The position numbers and the translations under genes were made by a program. Under the pieces are notes generated by a model, which saw only the letters and a program-made list of their open reading frames with translations, made no database searches and had not been told where the DNA came from. Of a stretch of DNA of 64,000 nt, positions 42,965 through 51,541 are shown piece after piece. This DNA comes from RGIG3009 sp045595445 (GTDB taxonomy: Bacteria; Bacillota; Clostridia; Oscillospirales; Acutalibacteraceae). Numbering within the stretch: position 1 is the stretch's first letter; each line of letters begins with the position of its first letter. The stretch spans positions 87,363-151,362 of the forward strand of contig JAZOAK010000069.1 of assembly GCA_045595445.1 (NCBI GenBank), given 5' to 3'.

Positions 42965-44314
42965 TTACAGTTTTTCATACGCTTCGCGCACCGTGGCGGC
43001 ACCGATCACCTCAATCGGGTAGTTGCCGTGCAACGATTTCAAGGTGTGTGCAGGCACGATAATCCGTGTAAATCCGAGCCGCGCCGCTTCTGCAATGCGT
43101 TGCTCAGCACCCGACACCGCTCGCAGTTCACCCGCCAGACCGATCTCGCCGAACGCAACCACACCTTCATCCATCGGTTTGTCCTTCAAACCGGAAATAA
43201 GTGCCAACGCCACCGGCAGATCCGCCGCCGGCTCATCCAAGCGCAGACCGCCGATCACGTTTAGATAGGTGTCCAAATTCGAGAAAAAATAACCGGCGCG
43301 CTTTTCCAACACCGCAAGCAATAATGCCAATCGATTGCCGTCAAAGCCGGTGGACATGCGCCGCGGATTACCAAACCCGGTGGGCGACACCAATCCCTGC
43401 ACCTCGGCAAGTAACGGTCGCGTTCCCTCCATCACGCACGCAACACACGTGCCGCTGACGTTCTTGGGACGACCCGACAAGAGCATCATCGAGGGGTTTT
43501 CTACCTCACACAAGCCGACGTCCTGCATTTCAAACACACCGACCTCGTTCGTGGAGCCATAACGGTTTTTCGCACAGCGCAACATACGATAGTTGCTGTG
43601 CGGATCGCCTTCAAAATACAAAACGCAATCCACGATATGCTCCATCACCTTCGGACCGGCAATAGCACCGTCCTTGTTGACGTGACCGACAATAAAGATC
43701 GGAATATCGTTTTGCTTGGCTTCTCTCATCAGCGCGGACGCGCACTCGCGTACCTGTGTAACACTGCCGGGCGAAGATGCCACTTCCGATAAACTGACCG
43801 TTTGGATGGAGTCCACAATAACCACGTCGGGTTTTTCCGTGCGGATCGCCTCCAAAATGGCATCCATGTCGGTTTCGCAAAGCAACAAAAGGTTCTCCCC
43901 GCCGACCGAAAGCCGCTCGGCACGAAGTTTGATTTGACGCGCCGATTCCTCACCGGATACGTAGAGAATACGAAAGTTCTCACTCAAATGCCCACAGATC
44001 TGCAAAAGCAGCGTCGATTTACCGATGCCGGGATCGCCGCCGATCAGCATCAACCCGCCGGGGACGATCCCGCCGCCCAGCACACGATCAAGTTCCCCGA
44101 TGCCGGTAAAGTACCGCGTTTCCGCCCCGGTATCAATGCTGTCCATGGTGGTAATCTCCGCACGGCGAACCGGCAACGCGCCGGCGCGCTGTACCGTTAC
44201 GATCTCCTCCGCAATGGTATTCCACTCGCCGCATAACGGACATTTGCCCGACCACTTCGGGAACTGTCCGCCACATTCCGCGCAAACATATACGCTTTTT
44301 TGCTTTCCTGCCAT
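42965..44314 (-). CDS. radA: DNA repair protein RadA
   Basis: 449 aa from ATG 44314 (ribosome site GGAGG); upstream in-frame codons overlap cwlD and lack homology. A four-cysteine zinc finger CAEC...CPLCGEWN (Cys11, 14, 25, 28) is followed by a RecA-like ATPase with Walker A GGDPGIGKST near 92, the RadA motif KNRYG near 246, and a Lon-protease-like C-terminal domain without a catalytic serine-lysine pair. RadA is a branch-migration helicase in recombination. It lies 4 bp after cwlD. Confidence 0.96.
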   Translation of the reverse strand: MAGKQKSVYVCAECGGQFPKWSGKCPLCGEWNTIAEEIVTVQRAGALPVRRAEITTMDSIDTGAETRYFTGIGELDRVLGGGIVPGGLMLIGGDPGIGKSTLLLQICGHLSENFRILYVSGEESARQIKLRAERLSVGGENLLLLCETDMDAILEAIRTEKPDVVIVDSIQTVSLSEVASSPGSVTQVRECASALMREAKQNDIPIFIVGHVNKDGAIAGPKVMEHIVDCVLYFEGDPHSNYRMLRCAKNRYGSTNEVGVFEMQDVGLCEVENPSMMLLSGRPKNVSGTCVACVMEGTRPLLAEVQGLVSPTGFGNPRRMSTGFDGNRLALLLAVLEKRAGYFFSNLDTYLNVIGGLRLDEPAADLPVALALISGLKDKPMDEGVVAFGEIGLAGELRAVSGAEQRIAEAARLGFTRIIVPAHTLKSLHGNYPIEVIGAATVREAYEKL

Positions 44315-44318
44315 TTTG

Positions 44319-44999
44319 CTATCCTCCCAAGACGCCCGCCGCGATCGCGAACGCCATTTGAAGCTGATATTCACGGGTTTTGAGTTTTTCGCGTTCCGTT
44401 TCGTTTGATAAAAATCCACATTCCACAAGCACCAACGGCTGCGTGGCGTGTTTGAGCAAATACACGCTGCCGTCACCCTTTTTCAGTTCGCGGGCGTTGG
44501 CAGGCTGCAACAAACCGATCACCGCCGCGCGAATTGCCGCCGCCAGCACACGGCTGTCCGCAGAACCGGTGCCGTAAAACACCTGCGTGCCGCTGTACTG
44601 CGTCTGCGGAAATTTGTTTTGATGAATGCTGACCGTCATATCCGCCTGCTCGATCAACGACAAGCGATTCTTAATATCGCTGATCTTACGTTCGCGCAAC
44701 GTGTCCCCTTCTGCGTTTACCATCGTGTCTTCGATGCGGGTATACGAAACGGTATATCCCATCACCCGCAACAGATCACCGAGAGGACGCGCAATCGCTA
44801 AGTTGATATCCTTTTCAAGCGTTCCGTCGGCACCTTCGGCGCCGCCGTCCGCGCCGCCGTGACCGGCATCGATCAGGAGATGCGGCGAGGTGTTGACGCG
44901 CGCCGATACACCGCGCCGCTCCGTCACACCGAACGCCACCGTAACTATCAAGGCCATACCGGCAATGACAATCGCTATATCCATAACCGTTGCTTTCAC
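44319..44999 (-). CDS. cwlD: N-acetylmuramoyl-L-alanine amidase, CwlD type
   Basis: 226 aa from GTG 44999, which follows GGGGGG at a good distance; GTG 45032 is an alternative. One N-terminal membrane anchor, then an Amidase_3 domain: zinc ligands in LLIDAGHGGADGG, the Glu of TLEKDINLAIA and the His of VSIHQNKF, with catalytic Glu in VLVECGFLSN. CwlD helps make muramic-delta-lactam in spore cortex, supporting endospore formation. It is preceded by an unknown membrane protein gene and followed by radA. Confidence 0.88.
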   Translation of the reverse strand: MKATVMDIAIVIAGMALIVTVAFGVTERRGVSARVNTSPHLLIDAGHGGADGGAEGADGTLEKDINLAIARPLGDLLRVMGYTVSYTRIEDTMVNAEGDTLRERKISDIKNRLSLIEQADMTVSIHQNKFPQTQYSGTQVFYGTGSADSRVLAAAIRAAVIGLLQPANARELKKGDGSVYLLKHATQPLVLVECGFLSNETEREKLKTREYQLQMAFAIAAGVLGG

Positions 45000-45041
45000 C
45001 GCAATCCCCCCGCTTACCACTGTATGCGGCAAGGACGGTGC

Positions 45042-45611
45042 TTATTTCTCTTTGTTTACAAAAACAATCTTTTCGCGCAGGGAAATATGACGATACCCCA
45101 AGTAATACGCAAGCGTCGCCACCGCGGGCATAAACAACAGCGGCAAACCCGCACAGAAGATCCCGCCCCACGAAATATCCGCGGTGGTAACACTGACGAG
45201 CGATCCCATCGACCATATGATCACCGGATACAGCGCGGTATGACAGATACGGTATGCTGTTGCCATACCGTCCCAAAAACCGAACAATTTATCCGCGACC
45301 AATGCCAAAAAACTGATGATCGACGGAATGGCTGCGAGCAAACCGAGTTTTAATCCGCGCAGCGGATCCCCTGCCACGTGACCGAAGTTGGCGGAGTTGG
45401 CGTTTTTATCGCCCCACTCCCACATCTTGGTATATATGATCAGGGCAAACAAGAGTCCTTGCAGGATCAGCGCCACCAAATTCATGACAAACCCGGTGGT
45501 TTTAAGCATGGAGAAAATGACCCCCAGCGACAAATACAAAAACGCGCCCATAATCCCGGCGAGCCACGTATATGCGTATAACTTTAACGCCCGACGAATC
45601 GTATCTTTCAA
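45042..45611 (-). CDS. Membrane protein of unknown function
   Basis: About 189 aa from TTG 45611, or 192 aa from TTG 45620 (GAGGTG is nearby; no ATG is available). Four or five membrane segments (AYTWLAGIMGAFLYLSLGVIF, LVALILQGLLFALIIYT, GLLAAIPSIISFLALVA, PLLFMPAVATLAYYLGY, each given in part). No family recognised. It is probably co-transcribed with cwlD and radA. The frame continues upstream into the gap gene but that part is not coding. Confidence 0.65.
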   Translation of the reverse strand: MKDTIRRALKLYAYTWLAGIMGAFLYLSLGVIFSMLKTTGFVMNLVALILQGLLFALIIYTKMWEWGDKNANSANFGHVAGDPLRGLKLGLLAAIPSIISFLALVADKLFGFWDGMATAYRICHTALYPVIIWSMGSLVSVTTADISWGGIFCAGLPLLFMPAVATLAYYLGYRHISLREKIVFVNKEK

Positions 45612-45680
45612 CTGTATCAACACCTCGCAAACAAATTTACACCTGCATTGTAACACAGTTTCGCGCATCGCGCAAGACAA

Positions 45681-45716
45681 AAGGGCGCGGAATCCCGTTT
45701 GGGATCCCGCGCCCTT
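45681..45716 (-). terminator. Terminator of gap
   Basis: AAGGGCGCGGAATCCC and GGGATCCCGCGCCCTT form a 16-bp hairpin with one mismatch, followed by TTGTC on the minus strand. Confidence 0.85.
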
Positions 45717-45729
45717 GTTCAGAACAATC

Positions 45730-46749
45730 TTAGGCGAGTTCTGCGAAGTATTTGATGGTGCGAACCATCTGGCTGGTGTAGGAGTTCTCGTTGTCGTACC
45801 AGGACACGACCTGCACCTGATAGGTGTCATCGTCGATCTTGGTGACCATCGTCTGGGTCGCATCGAACAGAGAACCGTAACGGATGCCGATGACGTCGGA
45901 GGATACGATCTGATCCTCGTTGTAGCCATAGGACTCGTTAGCAGCAGCCTTCATCGCAGCGTTGATGCCCTCTTTGGTAACGTCCTTGCCCTTGACAACG
46001 GCAACCAGAATGGTGGTAGAACCGGTGCAGGTGGGAACGCGCTGAGCGGAACCGATCAACTTGCCGTTGAGTTCCGGAATAACCAAACCAATCGCTTTCG
46101 CAGCGCCGGTGGAGTTGGGAACGATGTTCTGCGCGCCGGCGCGAGCACGGCGGAGATCACCCTTGCGGTGCGGGCCGTCCAGAATCATCTGGTCGCCGGT
46201 ATACGCATGAACGGTGGTCATGATACCGCTCTGGATGGGTGCATAGTTGTTGAGCGCCTTCGCCATCGGAGCGAGGCAGTTGGTGGTGCAGGAAGCCGCG
46301 GAGATGATAGCATCATCAGCGGTCAAGGTCTCGTGGTTCGTGTTGAACACGATGGTTTTCAGGTCATTGCCCGCGGGAGCGGAAATAACAACTTTCTTAG
46401 CGCCGGCATCGATGTGAGCCTGGCTCTTGTCTTTGCTGCAATAGAAACCGGTGCACTCTAACACGACGTCTACGCCGATCTCGCCCCAAGGCAGATCCGC
46501 AGCGTTTTTCTCGGCATAGATCTTGAGCTCTTTGCCGTCCACGGTGATGGTACCGGCTTCGTCGTTCGCCACGACGGTGTGACCGTCATAACGACCCTGA
46601 GCGGTATCGTACTTCAAAAGATGAGCCAGCATGCTGGGCTGGGTAAGATCGTTGATCGCAACGATTTCGTAGCCTTCGGCGCCGAACATCTGACGGAACG
46701 CCAAGCGGCCGATGCGGCCAAAGCCATTGATTGCAACTTTAACTGCCAT
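45730..46749 (-). CDS. gap: Glyceraldehyde-3-phosphate dehydrogenase
   Basis: 339 aa. NAD Rossmann motif INGFGRIGRLAFR at residues 7-19; catalytic cysteine in SAASCTTNCLAP near 151; GRRARAGAQNIVPNSTGAAKA-type phosphate loop; and WYDNENSYTSQM at the C-terminus. It oxidises glyceraldehyde-3-phosphate in glycolysis. The Asp after the Rossmann strand (INDL) favours NAD. The gene is monocistronic with a strong TTGGAGGA ribosome site and a promoter containing an inverted repeat between -35 and -10. Confidence 0.98.
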   Translation of the reverse strand: MAVKVAINGFGRIGRLAFRQMFGAEGYEIVAINDLTQPSMLAHLLKYDTAQGRYDGHTVVANDEAGTITVDGKELKIYAEKNAADLPWGEIGVDVVLECTGFYCSKDKSQAHIDAGAKKVVISAPAGNDLKTIVFNTNHETLTADDAIISAASCTTNCLAPMAKALNNYAPIQSGIMTTVHAYTGDQMILDGPHRKGDLRRARAGAQNIVPNSTGAAKAIGLVIPELNGKLIGSAQRVPTCTGSTTILVAVVKGKDVTKEGINAAMKAAANESYGYNEDQIVSSDVIGIRYGSLFDATQTMVTKIDDDTYQVQVVSWYDNENSYTSQMVRTIKYFAELA

Positions 46750-46783
46750 AACTAAATTCCTCCAATTTCTTTAATCTTTTATC

Positions 46784-46812
46784 ATATTACACTCTTTGAG
46801 TGTAATTTTCAA
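46784..46812 (-). promoter_or_regulatory. gap promoter with palindromic operator in the spacer
   Basis: Minus strand TTGAAA (46812-46807), 17-nt spacer, TAATAT (46789-46784). The spacer and -10 edge hold ATTACACTC-AAA-GAGTGTAAT (46786-46806), a perfect 9-bp inverted repeat that a repressor could occupy. Confidence 0.7.
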
Positions 46813-46902
46813 GAACTTTGATAAAATTTTAACCATTAAGCCAAAATTTATACCGATGCAGCAAGGATTGCGTTGTTTGAACGGATTTTTCGTGGATTTT
46901 GC

Positions 46903-47874
46903 CTAAGAGTCCGCCTCTTCCTCCTCCGGATCGTGCACCATAAACCACTGATCGCTAATCAAGTACTCGGCGCCATCACCGTCATCGTCGTCCGGCTCAA
47001 ACGGTTTTTCCGGCTGTTGAGCATCCTCGTCTTCGCAAGGGGTGCCGTGGCCTTGTGCAAACGCGGTGACAAACGCAAGCAATGCCACGCCGTAATCCGG
47101 CGCGGTTACCAACGCACAAGTTTCAAACGCGGTCTGATCCTGTGCCAAAAACAATGCCGCCTGCGTCAAAGCGCTGATCGTGCACAGAAAACCGGTACAA
47201 AGCGAAATCCCGAAGAAAAAGCGAGAAGGCTTTTCGGCGACACCACTGACGTACCGCGCAAACACAATAAAAAACAGTATTTCAAACACAATCGTCCCAA
47301 GATCGTACAGGTTGCGATACAACCCCAACGAGCTGATATGCGAGGTGATATAGCGAATCAGGCGCACCCAACTCCACAGCACCGGTGCCAATGCGATAAG
47401 CGGCATAACCCGACGGCGGCACACCCCCGTGCACCACCAACTCACCGCCAACACCAGAAAAAAGACGCTTGCTGCAAGGCCGGCGATAATCCACAAACAG
47501 ATAAAGAAGCCGTCGGCGCTCCCCACCGAAACCTTGTTCGGATACGGCACGATTCCCAGCGTAAACCATTTATGTGCGGTCACGAGCGAAGAGGTCAACA
47601 GCGTTCCTCCGACAACAGCCGACGCTGCCGCAGATACGCGTGCCATGCGGCCGCCCACCGTGATCGGCGGGGTGTTTTTCAAAGCACATAAAACAAGCAC
47701 CGCGACAAGCAAAAAACCGGCAACGCCAAGCGCAATGCCGTACGGCAACGGCTGCTCAAACGCCGTCGGCGTCAACGCCGTTCGCCAAATAGTAAGCAAC
47801 CCTGCCGCTACCGCTGTCAACACACAAACTTGCCGTATTTGCTGCTGTGTCATTCCGTTTTGTTGCTGTTTCAT
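46903..47874 (-). CDS. Polytopic membrane protein, unrecognised
   Basis: 323 aa from ATG 47874 (GGGTG six bases upstream). About eight membrane segments and a strongly acidic C-terminal tail (PCEDEDAQQPEKPFEPDDDDGDGAEYLI..., ending EEEEADS). No family recognised. It stands alone between gap and the citrate synthase gene, all on the minus strand. Confidence 0.65.
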   Translation of the reverse strand: MKQQQNGMTQQQIRQVCVLTAVAAGLLTIWRTALTPTAFEQPLPYGIALGVAGFLLVAVLVLCALKNTPPITVGGRMARVSAAASAVVGGTLLTSSLVTAHKWFTLGIVPYPNKVSVGSADGFFICLWIIAGLAASVFFLVLAVSWWCTGVCRRRVMPLIALAPVLWSWVRLIRYITSHISSLGLYRNLYDLGTIVFEILFFIVFARYVSGVAEKPSRFFFGISLCTGFLCTISALTQAALFLAQDQTAFETCALVTAPDYGVALLAFVTAFAQGHGTPCEDEDAQQPEKPFEPDDDDGDGAEYLISDQWFMVHDPEEEEADS

Positions 47875-47964
47875 GTGCTTCACCCAATGTTTCTCACAAA
47901 ATCAATGCCTTTGGCACAACCCGAAACACGACACACCGCTTATCACACGATGTGTCGTCTTTTG

Positions 47965-49320
47965 TTATCGATCGTTTAATTCAACGTACGGTTTGTCCTT
48001 GCCAAACGGCTTGTATGCCGGTCGGATAATACGATTTCCGGTCAGATATTCCTCCAAGCGATGCGCGCACCAACCGCTGATCCGCGCCACCGCAAACAGC
48101 GGGGTAAACAATTCCTCGGAAATGCCGAGCGAGCGATATACCAAACCGGAATACATATCCACGTTCGAGCAAACCGCTCGTTCAATGCCACGCACTTTCA
48201 GCATGACCTCCGGCGCCAAACGCTCGACGGCATCCAACAAGCGGAACTCATCACCGTAACCGTTTTTCTCCGCCATACGCGCCGCTTCCTGTTTGAGCAA
48301 AACGGAACGCGGATCGGATAACGTATAGACCGCGTGGCCCATACCGTAAATCAGACCGGAGCCATCACCGGCTTCGCGACGCAACATTTTGCCGAGATAC
48401 TCGGCAACCTGTTTATCGTCGCCGGTGTCACGTATGTTCGTTTTCATGTCGCGCAACATTTGTGTAACTTTCCTATTGGCGCCGCCGTGACGATGGCCTT
48501 TCAAAGAGCCGATCGCCGCTGCAATGGCGGAATACGTGTCGGTGCCCGACGATGACAGTACGCGTGTAGCAAACGCCGAGTTATTACCGCCGCCGTGCTC
48601 GGCGTGCAACATGAGGCACAGATCCAACAGCTTTGCTTCGTCATCCGTATACTTTGCATCCGCACGAATGGTGCGCAGGATCGTCTCGGAAGTGGACAAA
48701 CCGGGAATTGTCGGGTGGAAATACATACTTTCCTTGTCATAATGACGACGCTTGACCTGATACGCGTATCCGAGCGCCGTAGGCAACATTGCAATCAGTT
48801 TAATACACTGGCGCAACACGTTTTCCGCGCTTTCCGGTTCGGGGTGATCGTCGTACGAATACATGGCAAGCACCGAGCGCGCCATCTTGTTCATAATATC
48901 CGGCGACGGTGCCTTTAAGATCATGTCCTCAGCAAAGTATTCCGGCAACTCGCGGTTGGCAGATAACAATTCACAGAAACTGCCGAGTTGCTCGGCGGTG
49001 GGCAACGAGCCGAACAGCAGCAAGAACACGACCTCTTCAAAGCCAAAACGCCCTTGCCCGTGGCTGCCGCGCACCAGATCTTCAATCGCGTAGCCACGAT
49101 AGGTAAGCTCGCCCTCGACCGGCAGCTTTTCACCCTCGGACAACACGTAACCGTGAACGTTACAAATGCGGGTAAGCCCCGCCACAACGCCGGTGCCGTC
49201 CGCGTTACGCAATCCGCGCTTAACGTCGTGCTTGTTATAGCGTTCCGGATCGATCCGGTTATTTTCTTTGACTTGCTCGCATAAAGATGTAAACAAGCTG
49301 TTTTTGCATGTGATATCCAA
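47965..49320 (-). CDS. Citrate synthase
   Basis: 451 aa, TTG start at 49320 with AAAGGG ten bases upstream. Condenses oxaloacetate and acetyl-CoA. The catalytic triad is visible: His in LMLHAEHGGGNNSAF near 240, His in KGHRHGGANRKV near 279 and Asp in NVDMYSGLVY near 388. GLTRICNVHGYVLSEGEKLPVEGEL is longer than in the short citrate synthases. Clostridia use it for 2-oxoglutarate and glutamate synthesis. The promoter (49356-49384) overlaps the spoIID leader. Confidence 0.93.
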   Translation of the reverse strand: MDITCKNSLFTSLCEQVKENNRIDPERYNKHDVKRGLRNADGTGVVAGLTRICNVHGYVLSEGEKLPVEGELTYRGYAIEDLVRGSHGQGRFGFEEVVFLLLFGSLPTAEQLGSFCELLSANRELPEYFAEDMILKAPSPDIMNKMARSVLAMYSYDDHPEPESAENVLRQCIKLIAMLPTALGYAYQVKRRHYDKESMYFHPTIPGLSTSETILRTIRADAKYTDDEAKLLDLCLMLHAEHGGGNNSAFATRVLSSSGTDTYSAIAAAIGSLKGHRHGGANRKVTQMLRDMKTNIRDTGDDKQVAEYLGKMLRREAGDGSGLIYGMGHAVYTLSDPRSVLLKQEAARMAEKNGYGDEFRLLDAVERLAPEVMLKVRGIERAVCSNVDMYSGLVYRSLGISEELFTPLFAVARISGWCAHRLEEYLTGNRIIRPAYKPFGKDKPYVELNDR

Positions 49321-49355
49321 TGAGAAACAGCCCTTTCAATAAAAATAGTGTTTCC

Positions 49356-49384
49356 ATTATGCACGCTACACAGAAAAATGTCAA
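49356..49384 (-). promoter_or_regulatory. Promoter of the citrate synthase gene
   Basis: Minus strand TTGACA (49384-49379), a 17-nt spacer and CATAAT (49361-49356). Confidence 0.8.
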
Positions 49385-49409
49385 ATGTTTTTTGTCGGAG
49401 GATGGTTAT

Positions 49410-50387
49410 ATGAAGCCGTATATCGGAATTTGTTTACTCTGCTATTGTCTGTTTTTGCTGTTACCGTTGCCCACCCTGTCAAAACCTGACGACTCGTCGG
49501 ACGAGCCGTCAACGGCACCCGACACGTCGTATACCTCGCCGAGCGAACCGAACGAGGCGGTTTTCAAAGTGTTGGATACCGACGCGGGCGTCATTTACAC
49601 GTTTGCCGAGCGGGATTTTCTCATTTATACCGTGGCGTCGGAAATGCCCGCCTCCTATCCGTCGGAAGCGCTCAAAGCGCAGGCGGTCGCAACCTATACC
49701 TATTACACGTATGAAAAAGCCAGACAAGCCGAAAACAGCGCCGCACTTCAAGGAGCGGATTTTTCCGCCGTCCCCTCCACTTTCCCCGAAACCTATTCGC
49801 CGGAAGGTCTCAAAAAATATTGGGGCAACAGCTACGACACACACTTACAAACCATTGCCGCGGCGGTGGATGCGGTTTACGGCAAACAAATTCTGTATAA
49901 CGGCTCCCCCATCTTTGCCGCCTATCACAGCTCTAACGCAGGAAAAACCGAATCTTCAAGCATCGTATGGGGCAACGAGTTTGCGTATTTGCAACCGGTG
50001 GTCAGCAGCGGCGACACGCTGTCCCCGCATTACAACACGACCGTCGTCGTGCCCGATGCGGACTTTGCCGCCGCGTTCTCCGAGGCATCCCTCACGGGCG
50101 ATGCGGACGGCTGGATCACCGGCGTTCCCGCCGTGTCGGCTTCCGGCACGGTCACGTCCATCACCATCGGCGGCAAACCCTACACGGGCAAGCAAGTGCG
50201 TGAAGCGCTGGGACTACGCTCTGCCTGTTTTTCGGTCAGTCACGGCACCGACGGCTTCACGTTCACGGTCAGCGGTTACGGTCACGGTGTCGGCATGAGT
50301 CAGTACGGCGCCAAAGCCATGGCAGAACAGGGGTTTACCTACGACGAGATCCTCCGTCATTACTATACCGACGTGACCATTGAATAG
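49410..50387 (+). CDS. spoIID: SpoIID/LytB-domain peptidoglycan lytic protein
   Basis: 325 aa from ATG 49410 (CGGAGGATGG ribosome site). One N-terminal membrane segment (about 4-20), a disordered Ser/Asp/Pro-rich linker (about 25-50), then the SpoIID domain: LIYTVASEMPASYPSEALKAQAVATYTYY near 75-103, IFAAYHSSNAGKTESS, and the C-terminal FTVSGYGHGVGMSQYGAKAMAEQG. SpoIID is the transglycosylase of the engulfment complex in sporulation; SpoIID-domain proteins also occur elsewhere, so the exact orthology is likely but not certain. Confidence 0.85.
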   Translation: MKPYIGICLLCYCLFLLLPLPTLSKPDDSSDEPSTAPDTSYTSPSEPNEAVFKVLDTDAGVIYTFAERDFLIYTVASEMPASYPSEALKAQAVATYTYYTYEKARQAENSAALQGADFSAVPSTFPETYSPEGLKKYWGNSYDTHLQTIAAAVDAVYGKQILYNGSPIFAAYHSSNAGKTESSSIVWGNEFAYLQPVVSSGDTLSPHYNTTVVVPDADFAAAFSEASLTGDADGWITGVPAVSASGTVTSITIGGKPYTGKQVREALGLRSACFSVSHGTDGFTFTVSGYGHGVGMSQYGAKAMAEQGFTYDEILRHYYTDVTIE

Positions 50388-50390
50388 CCG

Positions 50391-51110
50391 TTACTCCTCT
50401 TTTTTCTTGTGCAAGCGCAACAACAGTTTTTCTACCCAGCCTTTTTTGAATTTCAGCGACACGTACCCGATAAGCGAAATGACCGCCGCCCCGATCGAAT
50501 CCACGATCAAATCGGTCATGGTATCTCCCAACGCCGCTCGACCGACGAGCGCTTGTCCGTTCTCCAAAGAATGTTTTTGCATGTTCATTGCAAGCAATCC
50601 GTCCACCGCAAACTCGTAAATCTCCCATACCACGTCCACCGCAATGGCAAAACAAAACGCAAACACCGCCACAAACGCGGGACTTAAATTAAACGGTACG
50701 CGATCAGTCTTGTTGAGAAACGTCAGCACCGAAAACCCAAGCGCCCCCAACGCGATCCCGCTGAACGTGTGCAGGATCGTATCCCAATACGGGATAAGGA
50801 AATAAAACCCGCGCACCTCACCGAGATAGATCGAACAGTATAAAAACACCGCGTATAACACCATCATAAACGAGGGGATCTCCACACCCCACTTGCGGTG
50901 CAACCAGTCGGGGAGCATCATGGCAAAAATGCCGAGGATGGATTGCAACAGCATTAGCACGTAATCACTTTTGATGCGCGCATATCCCTCGGTCGGAACG
51001 GCAGGCGCCAACACCATTGCCACCGCCACTACGACCGTGGACACCACCATCGTGATAAACACAACAAGCGACACAACCTGCCGCGCAGATACCTTGTCTT
51101 TTAATTGCAT
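50391..51110 (-). CDS. YjdF-like (DUF2238-type) membrane protein
   Basis: 239 aa with about six membrane segments. The pattern IPYWDTILHTFSGIALGALGF followed by VWEIYEFAVD and a loop LGDTMTDLIVDSIGA (cited in parts) is characteristic of YjdF/DUF2238 proteins, whose function is unknown. It ends in a basic stretch (LRLHKKKEE). ATG 51110 follows GAAGGTGATTAT. It is convergent with spoIID, with only 3 bp between the stop codons. Confidence 0.7.
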   Translation of the reverse strand: MQLKDKVSARQVVSLVVFITMVVSTVVVAVAMVLAPAVPTEGYARIKSDYVLMLLQSILGIFAMMLPDWLHRKWGVEIPSFMMVLYAVFLYCSIYLGEVRGFYFLIPYWDTILHTFSGIALGALGFSVLTFLNKTDRVPFNLSPAFVAVFAFCFAIAVDVVWEIYEFAVDGLLAMNMQKHSLENGQALVGRAALGDTMTDLIVDSIGAAVISLIGYVSLKFKKGWVEKLLLRLHKKKEE

Positions 51111-51311
51111 ATAATCACCTTCTTTATTTCCAGTATATGTCGCCTAAAAATCAGTTTGGTTAATAAATGGTAAACTTGCCGGTATCTCTCTTTATCATGA
51201 CCAATGCGCGGCAAGAAAACCGACTCTTTATCCATCGCAATGCTCATGATGCGCTGTTTGCCAACTTGTTAGGCGAAGCCGACATCATTTGCCGCAAGGC
51301 AAACATCATTG

Positions 51312-51345
51312 AAAAAAGCCTCGTTCTTTCGAACGAGGCTTTTTT
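51312..51345 (-). terminator. Terminator after tRNA-Arg
   Basis: AAAAAAGCCTCGTTC and GAACGAGGCTTTTTT around a CTTTC-type loop; perfect arms with U runs on both strands. Confidence 0.88.
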
Positions 51346-51347
51346 CA

Positions 51348-51422
51348 TGGCACCCCCTGCGCGAATCGAACGCACAACTAACCCTTAGGAGGGGTTTGTT
51401 ATATCCATTTAACTAAGGGGGC
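51348..51422 (-). tRNA. tRNA-Arg (anticodon CCT)
   Basis: On the minus strand the sequence folds as a standard cloverleaf of 75 nt: acceptor GCCCCCT pairing with AGGGGGT, D arm TAGTTAAATGGATA, anticodon loop CTCCTAA with anticodon CCT, T arm with GTTCGATTC and encoded CCA. It reads AGG codons. The neighbouring terminator fits a single-tRNA transcript. Confidence 0.93.
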
Positions 51423-51472
51423 GTTTTGGATAACAGGATAATTATACCACCCATTTTTTCTTTGTCAATTCA

Positions 51473-51501
51473 TTGCTTTTTTGGAAAAAGGGTGTTATAC
51501 T
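51473..51501 (+). promoter_or_regulatory. Promoter of the DUF3048 lipoprotein gene
   Basis: TTGCTT (51473-51478), a 17-nt spacer and TATACT (51496-51501), about 40 bases before the start codon. Confidence 0.78.
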
Positions 51502-51541
51502 GTAACATATTGCAGAAATTTGTTAAAGGGAGTCCTGTTGT

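Noticed and set aside
44315..44476. N-terminal extension of RadA
   Set aside because: It overlaps cwlD in another frame, and the zinc finger that starts RadA begins ten residues after ATG 44314.
45388..46461. A 357-codon open frame antisense to gap
   Set aside because: Same composition effect opposite a highly expressed gene; it also runs through the gap terminator and the adjacent membrane protein gene.
51167..51311. A short open frame upstream of tRNA-Arg
   Set aside because: It has no ribosome site, runs into the tRNA and its terminator, and shows no protein-like conservation signal; I see nothing else in this roughly 200-bp gap.
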